DNA of 64,000 bases. Origin: JAFIFT01 sp020051095 (GTDB lineage Bacteria > Pseudomonadota > Gammaproteobacteria > Legionellales > Legionellaceae). Below are positions 53,796 to 63,376 of the stretch, one piece after another (position 1 is the stretch's first letter; each line of letters begins with the position of its first letter). The position numbers and the translations under genes were made by a program. The stretch spans positions 1 through 64,000 of the forward strand of contig NZ_CAXMZT010000005.1 in NCBI RefSeq assembly GCF_964199965.1, in the 5' to 3' direction. A model generated the notes under the pieces. That model made no database searches. It was not told where the DNA came from and saw nothing but the letters and a program-made list of their open reading frames with translations.

Positions 53796-54878
53796 ATGAA
53801 AAGAGCAAGTATTGCGCTATCAATATTACTGGCCAGTGGAAGTATTTATGCCGGTCAAATCACCGTTAATGGAACCAAAAGCGAACCATTAAAAATCGTA
53901 AATAACAACAAGCACCAATTCCATAATGGATCCAGCTACTCTCAAAGAACAATAAAGTTATTAAATGTTAATCTTTCTGCAGACTTAAAAGCTAACTTAA
54001 AAGAACATGCCAATAAAATGACGATTGGTTCGTCAAGCAACACGTCTCACTTCATGATGAAGGCGACAAAACCTACTGTGCAATTAGGCATGAATGGCGT
54101 GCCGGTGTTAAACCAAGGTCAGCATGGTACCTGTGCAACCTTTGCTAACACAGCGGCTGTTGATGCAGTTTTGAATAAGGGTGACTATGTCAGCCAATTG
54201 TGCCAATTGGAATTAGGCAATTATTTGGAAGAAAATGGCTATTTCCCAAGTGGCTGGGATGGCTCGTTTGGACCAATTGTATTAAATCAAATGGCGATGT
54301 TTGGTGTGGTCAATAAAGATGTTGAAAAGCAACAAGGTTGTGGTGGCCTCAATGCCTACCCAATGACTGGTGCCGATCCACACAGCCAAATGACACCAGA
54401 CTCCTATCATAACTACAGTGAAGGACTAGCTAACCAGTTATTCAGCTGGTCTCCGATATTAGATATCAATAATGTGATGTTTAATGAATACCAAAGCGAA
54501 GTCACCCTGTCGCAAGTGAAAGAAGCCTTAAGCAAAGGTGACCGCGTGACATTTGGTGTGTTATTGTTTGATTTTGAGCAAGGCACCATGGGCGCGATTG
54601 GAACACATAAAACCAGAAATGATACGTGGGTATTAACGCCAGAATTAATGAACGATCTGCAAAACGATCCGGAGTTTGGTGGCCACGAAATGATTATCAC
54701 TGGTTACGATGATAATGCGGTTGTCAAAGACGCGAAAGGTCGACAATACAAAGGGCTACTCACCTTAAGAAACTCTTGGGGTACCTCTCCTGGAAACAAA
54801 GGCGATTTTTATATGTCCTATGATTATTTCAAAATGCTAGCCATCGAAGCACAACGCATTCGAAAATTAACTAAGTAA
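53796..54878 (+). CDS. Exported papain-family (C1) cysteine peptidase
   Basis: 360 residues with a signal peptide (MKRASIALSILLASGSIYAG) and GGAG upstream of the ATG. The catalytic set is complete: oxyanion Gln107 and nucleophile Cys113 in NQGQHGTCATF (six apart, as in papain), His297 in GGHEMIITGYDD and Asn326 in LRNSWGT. Residues ~20-95 may act as a short propeptide but do not look like an I29 inhibitor domain. Secreted C1 peptidases occur in Legionella. It is bracketed by two ~200-base direct repeats. Substrate unknown. Confidence 0.9.
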   Translation: MKRASIALSILLASGSIYAGQITVNGTKSEPLKIVNNNKHQFHNGSSYSQRTIKLLNVNLSADLKANLKEHANKMTIGSSSNTSHFMMKATKPTVQLGMNGVPVLNQGQHGTCATFANTAAVDAVLNKGDYVSQLCQLELGNYLEENGYFPSGWDGSFGPIVLNQMAMFGVVNKDVEKQQGCGGLNAYPMTGADPHSQMTPDSYHNYSEGLANQLFSWSPILDINNVMFNEYQSEVTLSQVKEALSKGDRVTFGVLLFDFEQGTMGAIGTHKTRNDTWVLTPELMNDLQNDPEFGGHEMIITGYDDNAVVKDAKGRQYKGLLTLRNSWGTSPGNKGDFYMSYDYFKMLAIEAQRIRKLTK

Positions 54879-54886
54879 TCCACCCC

Positions 54887-54908
54887 GTCGGGCTTTTCCA
54901 AGCCCGAC
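54887..54908 (+). terminator. Hairpin after the C1 peptidase gene
   Basis: GTCGGGCTT (54887-54895), loop TTCC, AAGCCCGAC (54900-54908): a perfect 9-base stem starting 8 bases after the stop codon. No T-run follows, so efficiency as an intrinsic terminator is uncertain. Confidence 0.55.
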
Positions 54909-54921
54909 ATGAAACACTATT

Positions 54922-55128
54922 CGTAGGTTGGGCCTTGGCCTGAGGGATCTTCAGTTTTTGGGAGATGCCTCATATTTAGTCGTTGCGAGCGCAAGCGAAG
55001 CAATCCAGATCGATGTCACGCTGAAGATCTGTACTGGATTGCTTCCCCTTCGCTATGCTCTGGGTCGCAACGACGGCAACTTTTTCTTGCTATAGAAAAC
55101 TGAAGATACTTCAGGGCCTCGGCCCAAC
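54922..55128. repeat. ~207-base nested palindromic element, copy D
   Basis: A direct repeat of copy C (53368-53562). Differences: scattered substitutions and about 12 extra bases in the right inner arm (CTTCCCCTTCGCTATGCTCT in place of CTTCGCTTTGCTC), which breaks the inner palindrome. Confidence 0.9.
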
Positions 55129-55240
55129 ATAAAAAACCCTTCAACACAAACGATATTCTAACCCCCAACTCTAGAAATCATCCCCCAAAGCTGAAATAAT
55201 AAGTCAAAGTGCTTGGAAATACGAAAAGGCCTTATTCGCT

Positions 55241-55948
55241 ATGACAATCAAAAAAATTCCCCTCTTCCACCAATTTTTCGATCCCGTTTCATCAACCTAT
55301 ACCTATTGCCTTGCTTCGGGTGAAGGGCGTGAAGCGATTATTATCGATCCGGTCAAAGAACAGGTAGATGAGTACATTCAATTTCTTAATCAACACCATA
55401 TTAAACTCGTTGCAGCAATCGATACCCATCTCCACGCTGACCATATTACCGGCACGGGTTTATTATCCAAGTCACAACAATGTTCCATTATGATGGGAAA
55501 AGAAACGGCGGCAGAGTGCATTGATGTTGGCTTTTCCGATGGTGACAGTTACGATTTCGATGGCATACAGTTCAAAGCCATCTATACGCCAGGCCACACG
55601 GATGATTCCTATTGCTATTATATTAACGATCATTATCTGTTCACGGGCGATACCCTGCTCATCAACGCAACAGGACGAACCGATTTCCAACATGGCAATG
55701 CCCATCATCATTATCACAGCTTGTTTGAGAAAGTATTAACACTGCCCGAGGACACGGTAGTTTACCCAGCCCACGATTATACTGGCAAAACATCAAGCAC
55801 GATTGGCCAAGAAAAAAAACACAACCCCCGGCTGCAAGTGAGCAATGAATCAGAATACGTTTCTATGATGAATAATTTAAATTTACCCAAGCCAAAGCAA
55901 ATGGATATCGCTGTTCCCGCTAACAGGCTTTGTGGGTTAATGAGTTGA
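55241..55948 (+). CDS. ETHE1-like persulfide dioxygenase (MBL fold)
   Basis: 235 residues. Metallo-beta-lactamase motif THLHADHITGTG near residues 60-72, then GHTDDSYCYY, FTGDTLLINATGRTDFQHGN and VYPAHDYTGKTSSTIGQEKKHNPRL, the pattern of ETHE1-type enzymes that oxidise glutathione persulfide to sulfite with a single non-heme iron. Cytoplasmic, complete. The following flavoprotein starts 9 bases after its stop, so the two are co-transcribed, consistent with sulfide detoxification. Confidence 0.88.
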   Translation: MTIKKIPLFHQFFDPVSSTYTYCLASGEGREAIIIDPVKEQVDEYIQFLNQHHIKLVAAIDTHLHADHITGTGLLSKSQQCSIMMGKETAAECIDVGFSDGDSYDFDGIQFKAIYTPGHTDDSYCYYINDHYLFTGDTLLINATGRTDFQHGNAHHHYHSLFEKVLTLPEDTVVYPAHDYTGKTSSTIGQEKKHNPRLQVSNESEYVSMMNNLNLPKPKQMDIAVPANRLCGLMS

Positions 55949-55957
55949 TAAACGCAT

Positions 55958-57004
55958 ATGAAACCCTATAAATGGACTATTATTGGTGCGGGTGCCGCAG
56001 GAATAGCAGCGGCAGCAAAATTATTGGATCTAAAAATTAGTGGTGAAACCATCTTATGGATTGACCCCGATTTCCAAGGCGGCGATCTGGGAAAATTATG
56101 GCGCAATGTTTCCAGCAACACCACCGTTGCCCGCTTTTTAGAATATTTTAATTATTACGATGCATTTCAATGGCCAACAATCGCCGATAATTTAGCGCTA
56201 TCAAATTTACCTATCAATGAAACGTGCCAGTTAACCCATCCCGCCGATGCCCTCGTGGCTGCTTCTAAGGTTCTACAGCAAAAAGTCGCCACTGCCTATG
56301 ATTGGGTGGATACGCTGACTCGAAATGAGGATGGCTCCTGGACAATTCAAACAAAAAAAACAAGTTATGAAAGCGAAAACATTATTTTGGCTCAAGGCGC
56401 TCTGCCGAAAACGCTAGACTTTCCTAATAGCCCAGAAATTCTTGCCTTTGAAGAGGCTATTGATGCCACTCGATTAAAAACGCATTTTGATAAAAACCAT
56501 GTATATGGCGTCTTTGGCGCATCGCACTCGGCAATCATTATCTTAGAAAATCTTATCAATTTAGGCGCTAGAAAAGTCATCAACTTTTACAAACACCCCT
56601 GCAAATATGCCGTGGATATGGGCGATTGGATTCTTTATGATGACACCGGCTTAAAAGGCAAGGCAGCCGATTGGGCAAAGAAAAATATTGACGGCGCGAT
56701 CCCCAAAAACTTACAACGCGTCACCTCCTCTAATGCAAATATCGAAACCTATTTACCCCAATGTGATCGCGTCATTTATGCAACAGGCTTTCAACGGCGA
56801 GATTCGATAAAAATACAAGGTGCTGATATTCATCACTACGATAATACAACAGGGCACATGGCGCCGGGACTGTATGGCTATGGCATTGCTTATCCGGAAA
56901 AATACCTAACCCCCATCAATGAAATTGAGTATCATGTGGGGTTATCGAAGTTTGCGAAGTATATTGATAAAGCGCCACATAATTGGCTTACAAAGCTTGA
57001 ATAG
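55958..57004 (+). CDS. FAD/NAD(P)-binding oxidoreductase
   Basis: 348 residues. N-terminal dinucleotide fold WTIIGAGAAGIAAAAKLL (GxGxxG, residues ~6-23) with an acidic end of the second strand (WIDPD), a second Rossmann segment VYGVFGASHSAIIILENL near 185-203, and a late ATGFQRRD motif that closes FAD binding. The overall size suggests a flavin monooxygenase or SQR-like member, but the catalytic cysteines of sulfide:quinone reductase are not apparent. Its coupling with the persulfide dioxygenase suggests sulfur or thiol metabolism; substrate undetermined. Confidence 0.75.
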   Translation: MKPYKWTIIGAGAAGIAAAAKLLDLKISGETILWIDPDFQGGDLGKLWRNVSSNTTVARFLEYFNYYDAFQWPTIADNLALSNLPINETCQLTHPADALVAASKVLQQKVATAYDWVDTLTRNEDGSWTIQTKKTSYESENIILAQGALPKTLDFPNSPEILAFEEAIDATRLKTHFDKNHVYGVFGASHSAIIILENLINLGARKVINFYKHPCKYAVDMGDWILYDDTGLKGKAADWAKKNIDGAIPKNLQRVTSSNANIETYLPQCDRVIYATGFQRRDSIKIQGADIHHYDNTTGHMAPGLYGYGIAYPEKYLTPINEIEYHVGLSKFAKYIDKAPHNWLTKLE

Positions 57005-57120
57005 GGTTGTGAGTAAAAGTAAAAAAATTTGCTTTGCTGCCCGATAAAATATTATGATGTGACCAATTAAATTGAATAATATTTCATCAAATCATTAGTA
57101 TTGAATTGGATGTTTAAATC

Positions 57121-58425
57121 ATGTTGAGTGTGCTACTAAATAAATTAAAAAATAAAGAAGCAATCATTAGTATTGTCGGATTAGGATACGTTGGCTTACC
57201 GTTGCTGCTTCGGTTTGCCAATATGGGCTACCGAGTCCTGGGCATTGACATTGACGATGCTAAAAACAAAGCGATCAATCAGGGAAAATCCTATATTCAG
57301 CATATTGATTCAGAAAAAGTAAAGGCAGTGACACATTTAGTACACGCAACCAGTGATTTTAGTAAAATCCAAGAAGCGGATGCCATTATCTTGTGTGTGC
57401 CAACGCCTCTGAATAAATATCGAGAGCCTGATTTAAGTTTTGTGCTTGATACCACCGATATGATTGTCCCCTATTTGAGGAAAGGCCAAATTCTCTCTTT
57501 AGAAAGCACCACGTATCCTGGCACAACGGTTGAAGAAATTAAGCCTCGCGTTGAAAAAAACGACTTAGTGGTTGGGAAAGATATTTTCTTGGTATTTTCG
57601 CCTGAACGTGAAGACCCGGGTAATTTGAATTTCACCACTGAAACCATTCCTAAAGTGTGTGGTGGTGATACGCCTGCGTGCATCGAAGCAGGCGACGCAC
57701 TCTACTCAGCCGTTATTAATAAAGTGGTTAAGGTTAGTAGTACCCGCGTTGCTGAAATGACAAAGCTTTTAGAGAATATCCATCGTTCGGTCAACATTGG
57801 CCTTGCCAACGAAATGAAAATATTGGCAGACAAAATGGGCATTGATATTTATGAAGTCATTGATGCCGCGGCAACCAAGCCTTTTGGTTTCGTGCCCTAT
57901 TATCCCGGCCCTGGTATTGGCGGCCATTGCATTCCGATTGACCCGTTTTACCTCACCTGGAAAGCAAGGGAATTCGGTTTGCATACTCGCTTTATTGAGT
58001 TGGCCGGGGAAATTAATAGCAATATGCCTAATTGGGTCGTTAGCAAAGTTGCTGATATACTCAATGACCATGAAAAGCCTATCAAAGGAAGTAAGATTTT
58101 AGTGCTTGGAATTGCCTATAAGAAAAATGTGGATGATATGCGAGAGTCCCCTTCAGTAACAATCATGGAGCAATTGGTTAGTAAGGGGGCGACAGTAGCT
58201 TATAGTGATCCGCATGTTCCTTCTTTCCCTCGTATGCGACATCACCACTTTGATCTGGCAAGTGTGGCTCTTACCCCAGAATCAATCAAAGAGCACGATT
58301 GTGTGATTCTGGCAACGGCCCATAGTGCCTTTGATTACTCATTAATAGCTGCTCACGCAAATTTAATCGTCGATACGCGTGGGGCGTTTAAAACCTTTAA
58401 CCAACCAAATATTGTGAGTGCTTAA
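57121..58425 (+). CDS. wbpA: UDP-N-acetylglucosamine 6-dehydrogenase (WbpA-like)
   Basis: 434 residues; P. aeruginosa WbpA is of similar length. NAD-binding IVGLGYVGLPLLLRFANMGY at residues ~19-38, FSPEREDPGN in the middle, and catalytic Cys in GPGIGGHCIPIDPFYLTWK. It oxidises UDP-GlcNAc to UDP-GlcNAc uronic acid with two NAD. First gene of a polysaccharide operon; the next gene begins 2 bases after its stop. The assignment to GlcNAc rather than glucose rests on the WbpB/WbpD neighbours. Confidence 0.88.
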   Translation: MLSVLLNKLKNKEAIISIVGLGYVGLPLLLRFANMGYRVLGIDIDDAKNKAINQGKSYIQHIDSEKVKAVTHLVHATSDFSKIQEADAIILCVPTPLNKYREPDLSFVLDTTDMIVPYLRKGQILSLESTTYPGTTVEEIKPRVEKNDLVVGKDIFLVFSPEREDPGNLNFTTETIPKVCGGDTPACIEAGDALYSAVINKVVKVSSTRVAEMTKLLENIHRSVNIGLANEMKILADKMGIDIYEVIDAAATKPFGFVPYYPGPGIGGHCIPIDPFYLTWKAREFGLHTRFIELAGEINSNMPNWVVSKVADILNDHEKPIKGSKILVLGIAYKKNVDDMRESPSVTIMEQLVSKGATVAYSDPHVPSFPRMRHHHFDLASVALTPESIKEHDCVILATAHSAFDYSLIAAHANLIVDTRGAFKTFNQPNIVSA

Positions 58426-58427
58426 CC

Positions 58428-59489
58428 ATGCTAAATAGCAACTGGATAATACAAGATCGAAAAATTAATATTGCATTGGTTGGCTGTGGTCGCATTTCTA
58501 AAAATCACGTCAATGCTATTGCAGAACACCGAGACAGAGTCAATTTAGTCGGCGTGTGTGACATCGATGTCGCTACCTTACAAAAGGCGACACAAGATCA
58601 TGGCGTAGAAGGGTATGACAATTTGGATGCAATGCTTGCAAAATCGAATGCCGACCTTTATGTTTTATGCACGCCCAGCGGTTTGCATCCAAGCCAAACC
58701 ATCAAAATTGCCAAAGCTGGCAAGCATATTTTGACGGAAAAACCCATGGCTACTCGATGGCAAGATGGGTTAGATATGGTCAAAGCCTGTGATGAGGCAG
58801 GTGTTCGCTTATTTGTTGTTAAACAAAATCGCTTAAATGCGACCTTGCAGCATGTTAAAAAAGCCATTGATCAAAAACGATTTGGCAAGATATACATGAT
58901 GGCTGCCAATGTGTTTTGGACCCGTCCCCAAGATTATTATGACCAAGGCGCATGGCGTGGAACCTGGGAGTTTGACGGGGGCGCATTTATGAACCAAGCC
59001 AGTCATTACATTGATTTAATGCATTGGTTAGGTGGCCCGATTGACAGCGTGCAAGCCATGATGGGAACGTTAGCGCGTGATATTGAAGCAGAAGATACGG
59101 GTGCGTTAAATATTCGCTACCGAAATGGGGCCATCGGTACTGTGGGTGTGACCATGTTAACTTATCCAAAAAATTTAGAAGGATCCATTACTATTCTGGG
59201 CGAGAAGGGAACGGTTCGAGTTGGCGGGGTTGCTGTTAACGAAATTCATAACTGGGAATTTGAGCAAATGACAGCAGAAGATGAACCAATAAAAAATGCC
59301 AGTTATGAAACCCACTCGGTCTATGGCCATGGTCATCCTATCTATTACGATAATGTCATCAGCTGCTTACAAGGAAAGGCTGAACCACTCGTTGATGGAC
59401 GAGAAGGGCTGAGATCGTTAGAACTATTATCGGCAGCTTATATCGCAGCGAGAGACAATCGCACAGTCCAATTACCGTTGGTGTTATAA
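58428..59489 (+). CDS. wbpB: WbpB/WlbA-like nucleotide-sugar 3-dehydrogenase (Gfo/Idh/MocA)
   Basis: 353 residues. Rossmann motif IALVGCGRISKNHVNAI near residues 14-30, ILTEKPMATRWQDG near 96-110 (the EKP lysine) and WRGTWEFDGGAFMNQASHYIDLMHWLGG near 178-205 (catalytic His in the helix). In the WbpA-B-E-D pathway it oxidises C3 of UDP-GlcNAcA to a 3-keto sugar. Sequence is typical of the WlbA group. Stop overlaps the next start (TAATG). Confidence 0.88.
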   Translation: MLNSNWIIQDRKINIALVGCGRISKNHVNAIAEHRDRVNLVGVCDIDVATLQKATQDHGVEGYDNLDAMLAKSNADLYVLCTPSGLHPSQTIKIAKAGKHILTEKPMATRWQDGLDMVKACDEAGVRLFVVKQNRLNATLQHVKKAIDQKRFGKIYMMAANVFWTRPQDYYDQGAWRGTWEFDGGAFMNQASHYIDLMHWLGGPIDSVQAMMGTLARDIEAEDTGALNIRYRNGAIGTVGVTMLTYPKNLEGSITILGEKGTVRVGGVAVNEIHNWEFEQMTAEDEPIKNASYETHSVYGHGHPIYYDNVISCLQGKAEPLVDGREGLRSLELLSAAYIAARDNRTVQLPLVL

Positions 59490-60076
59490 TGACCTACCAA
59501 GCTCACCCCACTGCAATCATTGATGAAGGCGCACAACTCGGTGATGGCACTCGCGTTTGGCATTGGGTTCATATTTGCGGCCAAGCGAAAATCGGTAATC
59601 AGTGCAGCTTAGGCCAAAATGTGTTTGTTGGCAATCGCGTCACCATTGGCAACAACGTCAAAATCCAAAATAATGTATCAGTGTATGATAATGTCACTTT
59701 GGAGGATGATGTTTTCTGCGGGCCCAGCATGGTTTTCACCAATGTATATAATCCTCGCTCGGCTGTTTCACGTAAAGATGAATACCGCAATACGCTGATT
59801 AAACAAGGCGCCACCCTGGGTGCAAATTGTACCATCGTGTGTGGGGTGACCGTGGGTAAATATGCTTTCATTGGAGCAGGTGCCGTTGTCAATAAAGATA
59901 TCCCTGATTACGCCCTAGTGGTCGGTGTGCCAGCCAAACAAATTGGCTGGATGAGTGAGTTTGGCGAACAATTGAAATTTGAAAAAGATAATCAAGGTCA
60001 AATGATTGCCAAGTGCATCCATACCGACAAACACTATCAATTGGATACTATGTCCAATACCGTTACAATACGTTAA
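59489..60076 (+). CDS. wbpD: WbpD/WlbB-like left-handed beta-helix N-acetyltransferase
   Basis: 195 residues with hexapeptide repeats (IGNQCSLGQNVFVGNRVTIGNNVKIQNNVSVYDNVTLEDDVF at about 32-75, and later VTVGKYAFIGAGAVV). The active-site region resembles UDP-2-acetamido-3-amino-2,3-dideoxyglucuronate N-acetyltransferase: FTNVYNPRS and the C-terminal VVGVPAKQIGWMSEFGE. It acetylates the 3-amino group formed by an aminotransferase (WbpE), which is not among the genes visible here. Trimer expected. Confidence 0.88.
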   Translation: MTYQAHPTAIIDEGAQLGDGTRVWHWVHICGQAKIGNQCSLGQNVFVGNRVTIGNNVKIQNNVSVYDNVTLEDDVFCGPSMVFTNVYNPRSAVSRKDEYRNTLIKQGATLGANCTIVCGVTVGKYAFIGAGAVVNKDIPDYALVVGVPAKQIGWMSEFGEQLKFEKDNQGQMIAKCIHTDKHYQLDTMSNTVTIR

Positions 60077-60094
60077 CAGCAGTTGAGAAAAATA

Positions 60095-61354
60095 ATGCCT
60101 AATTCGCAACCTAAAACAATATGGTATTGTCACCATTATGCTGGCTCCCCAACCTTAGGCATGTCTTATCGACCCTATTACTTAACGCGTGAATTTTGTC
60201 AGCAGGGGCATAATGCCTATGTTGTGAATGCAGCTTACCATCATTTATTACTCAACCCGAAAAAACAAAAAGAAAAGGTTGTTAAACAAACCATTGACGA
60301 TGTTCCATTTATTTCTTTGAAAACTAGACCTTATCAAGGAAACGGACTATCTCGTATTTTGAATATGTTAGATTACGCTCGGGTTATTAAAAAGCAGCAG
60401 AAAAAGATTATTGCTTTAACAGGAAAACCCGATGTCATCATTGTATCTTCAGCCCATCCGTTTCACTTTCCTATTTTAAAGAAGCTTGCTAAAAAATATA
60501 ACGCAAAATTGATATTTGAAGTGCGCGATCTTTGGCCTTTATCTTTACAGCTTTTGCTGCATACCAGTGCCTTGCATCCTTTGATTATCTATTTAGCCTA
60601 TCTTGAAAAGCAGGCCTACCAGCAGGCAGATTCTGTTGTTTCGGTTCTACAAAATTCAATGAGCTATATGCAAAGTCGAGGACTCAGCCAAGATAAATTT
60701 CGCTATATACCTAATGGAATATGGTTAGACGAGCTAAAAAAAAGCGAAAATTTACCCAATTTGCATTGGAAAGCGATAGAGAATTTACACTCAAAGTTAT
60801 TTAAATTGGGCTATGCTGGCGCGTTAGGTGAGCCCAATGCCATGAATTATTTAATCGATGCCATGCATTTATTGCAGGAAAAGAAAGTCCTTGTTCATTT
60901 ATTCATTGTCGGAGATGGGCACTTAAAAGAAAAGCTTATTCAACAATCAGAAAGATTGGGGCTAAATAATATTACGTTTCTACCAAGAATCTCAAAACGT
61001 GCTATCCCAACGTTCTTAAATCAAATGGACGCTTTATATCTTGGCTGGCAGCCATCTGAAATATACCAATACGGCGTGAGCCCCAATAAACTATTTGATT
61101 ATATGGCCTCAGGCAAGCCAATTATCGAATCCGGTGGTGATCAAAACGGGATTATTAGAACATCAGGATGTGGTGTTCAATGTGAGGCAGTTAATCCGGT
61201 GCAAATTTCAGAATGTATTGAAGAAGTGATGAGTATGCCTAAATCTAAGCTAGAAGAAATGGGTAAAATAGGTATGCAAGCAGTGCAAGCATACGATTAC
61301 GGAAACCTAGCAAAACAATACCTTCAAAATTTTAGTACAGATGAGGTTGTCTAA
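60095..61354 (+). CDS. GT4-family glycosyltransferase (WbuB-like)
   Basis: 419 residues from the ATG (a TTG four codons upstream is in frame). GT-B fold: N-terminal IWYCHHYAGSPTLGMSYRPYYL, C-terminal LGYAGALGEPNAMNYLIDAM (nucleotide-sugar domain start) and VSPNKLFDYMASGKPIIESG (E-rich donor site) near residues 325-345. The opening resembles WbuB-type transferases that add an N-acetylated deoxysugar during O-antigen synthesis. Acceptor and donor are not determined. It ends 4 bases before the convergent asnB gene. Confidence 0.85.
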   Translation: MPNSQPKTIWYCHHYAGSPTLGMSYRPYYLTREFCQQGHNAYVVNAAYHHLLLNPKKQKEKVVKQTIDDVPFISLKTRPYQGNGLSRILNMLDYARVIKKQQKKIIALTGKPDVIIVSSAHPFHFPILKKLAKKYNAKLIFEVRDLWPLSLQLLLHTSALHPLIIYLAYLEKQAYQQADSVVSVLQNSMSYMQSRGLSQDKFRYIPNGIWLDELKKSENLPNLHWKAIENLHSKLFKLGYAGALGEPNAMNYLIDAMHLLQEKKVLVHLFIVGDGHLKEKLIQQSERLGLNNITFLPRISKRAIPTFLNQMDALYLGWQPSEIYQYGVSPNKLFDYMASGKPIIESGGDQNGIIRTSGCGVQCEAVNPVQISECIEEVMSMPKSKLEEMGKIGMQAVQAYDYGNLAKQYLQNFSTDEVV

Positions 61355-61358
61355 TAGG

Positions 61359-63263
61359 TTAGTTAAAAAACATATCTAACCAGGCTTGTACGGATACAAA
61401 CTGCCAAACATGGCGACTATCGAGCTCGCCAGCCATAAACCGAGGCCATATAGTATTCACTGCTTGTGAAGAAAATAATGGATGATGGGCGAGTTTTTTT
61501 AATTGACTCTGCGAGTAATTTGCTAGTTCATTCTTGAGCCAGAAAGACATGGGTAAGGAGAAACCTTTCTTCTTCATGGATAAGCATTCGGGGGCAATAT
61601 ATTTTTTCGCCACTTCTCTTAAAATATATTTTTGCTGACCTTGCTTTATTTTAAATTTCGATGGGATGCGGAAAGCTGCCTCAATCACCTCATGATCTAA
61701 GAATGGAAATCGACCTTCTAGTGAAAACAACATGGTAAATTGGTCGACCCGATAGACATGATGATTGCCAATATAATGAACCAAGTCCATATACGACATC
61801 GCTTCGATCGAATCTTCAAAGCGAATACCGTCCCCAACATACAACTTATGCAACGTATCAAACGTATTATACTCTTTCACGATGGGTGAATTAAACATCT
61901 GTTGTTTCATGTTTTCAGACATGATGGTGAATAATAAACTATGGTATTTATCTGGCGATGAGGCTTGGGAGAATTCAGATATCCTGGCAAAAAATTCCTT
62001 TTTCCCTTTAAGGGGCTTGGCGAAAGGCGCTGCCAATTTAAAAATTGGCGCTCGATTAGCCCATCGGAAATGTCGATAACCGGCAAACAACTCATCGCCG
62101 CCAAGGCCATTTAAGACAACGGTTAAATTATTTTTTGCAACTATTTTGGAAATAAGGTAGTTGGGGGACAGGGAATAAAAAGGCTCCTCATAATTGCGTA
62201 TATTATCGTCAATATTTTCCAATATGGAATCCATTTTAATCGTTTCAACGATATGTTCTAAGGGATGAAGTGCTGCTGTTGCCCTTGCTTGGGGTATTTC
62301 GTCATAGTCGTTGGCATAATCTTCATAGCCTAAGGTGAAAGCTTTAATGCCCGGGTGAAGTTCGGCTGCCATGGCGCTGATGAGTGTTGAATCAACCCCA
62401 CCCGACATAAAAGTTCCTAAGGGGACATCGGATACCAACATACGGTTAACGGATTTTTTTAACACATCTTCCAATAATTCAGCTGCATGTTGCTCAGTCA
62501 TTGAATGATCTTGTGTGCCAACAGGGACTTGCCAATAACGTTGCAGCTGCATAGAACCATTTGGCTTTATTAACATCCAATGGCCTTGAGGAAGCGCTTG
62601 AATGCCTTGAAAGCAAGTCATTGGGCGTGGTGCAACCCCATAGCTTAGCGCATGATACAGTCCTTCAATGTTAATTTCGGGGTGGTATTCATTGGATGCG
62701 ATAATGGTTTTGATGTCAGAAGCAAAGATAAACTTTTGATTTTGAATGGTGTAATAAAACGGTTTAATGCCAACACGGTCTCTTGCACAAAATAGTGTTT
62801 TTTCCTTTTCATCCCAAATGGCAAATGCAAACATACCATTAAATTTATCAAGCGCTTTTGGGCCCCAGTGGCAATACGCTTTTAGTAGCACTTCCGTGTC
62901 ACTATCACTTGAAAAGTGAACGCCTAATTGGTTAAGTTCGGCAGCAATTTCTCGATAATTAAATAACTCGCCGTTATAGGTTATCCAATAGCGTTGATTG
63001 TCACAACTCATCGGTTGGCTGGCGGCATTACTTAAATCAATAATGGAAAGGCGTGTGTGTGCCAGGAAAAGATCAGCGGGGGAGTCATCGAATTTTGTAT
63101 CAGAATCAGATAGATACTGTCCCTTTTTCTGTTGCTTATAGCCAATGAAATACCCACTGCCATTCGGACCACGGTGAGTCATTTTTTTTGCCATCATGCG
63201 AGTGTTGTTTAAACCAGAAAAGGGGCTGCCGGATAAGTTATATATGCCTGCTATTCCACACAT
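61359..63263 (-). CDS. asnB: AsnB-type glutamine amidotransferase of a polysaccharide cluster
   Basis: 634 residues. N-terminal class II glutaminase with catalytic Cys2 (MCGIAGIYNL), RLSIIDLSNAASQPM and YNGELFNYREI; C-terminal synthetase domain with the ATP pyrophosphatase loop FMSGGVDST near 286-293 and RFPFLDHEVIEAAFRIPSKFKIK near 525-545. Stand-alone asparagine synthetase is possible, but such paralogues in polysaccharide loci (WbpS type) amidate uronic acids. Its place among WbpA/B/D genes favours converting a uronic acid to its amide; this is inference. Confidence 0.85.
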   Translation of the reverse strand: MCGIAGIYNLSGSPFSGLNNTRMMAKKMTHRGPNGSGYFIGYKQQKKGQYLSDSDTKFDDSPADLFLAHTRLSIIDLSNAASQPMSCDNQRYWITYNGELFNYREIAAELNQLGVHFSSDSDTEVLLKAYCHWGPKALDKFNGMFAFAIWDEKEKTLFCARDRVGIKPFYYTIQNQKFIFASDIKTIIASNEYHPEINIEGLYHALSYGVAPRPMTCFQGIQALPQGHWMLIKPNGSMQLQRYWQVPVGTQDHSMTEQHAAELLEDVLKKSVNRMLVSDVPLGTFMSGGVDSTLISAMAAELHPGIKAFTLGYEDYANDYDEIPQARATAALHPLEHIVETIKMDSILENIDDNIRNYEEPFYSLSPNYLISKIVAKNNLTVVLNGLGGDELFAGYRHFRWANRAPIFKLAAPFAKPLKGKKEFFARISEFSQASSPDKYHSLLFTIMSENMKQQMFNSPIVKEYNTFDTLHKLYVGDGIRFEDSIEAMSYMDLVHYIGNHHVYRVDQFTMLFSLEGRFPFLDHEVIEAAFRIPSKFKIKQGQQKYILREVAKKYIAPECLSMKKKGFSLPMSFWLKNELANYSQSQLKKLAHHPLFSSQAVNTIWPRFMAGELDSRHVWQFVSVQAWLDMFFN

Positions 63264-63376
63264 GATTGCAACTTTGTTATTGTCAAAAAGACATTTTATA
63301 GGAAGTAAGGTAGTATATACCTAAGTTATTTCAAATTGCTACCTAAAGCAGCACTCGTTAGGGTGATATACAAACC

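Larger units (their letters stand above)
54879..55240. other. 362-base intergenic region: hairpin and repeat copy D
   Basis: No gene. It contains the terminator-like hairpin at 54887 and the nested repeat at 54922-55128; the remaining ~110 bases before the next gene show nothing distinctive. Confidence 0.7.
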
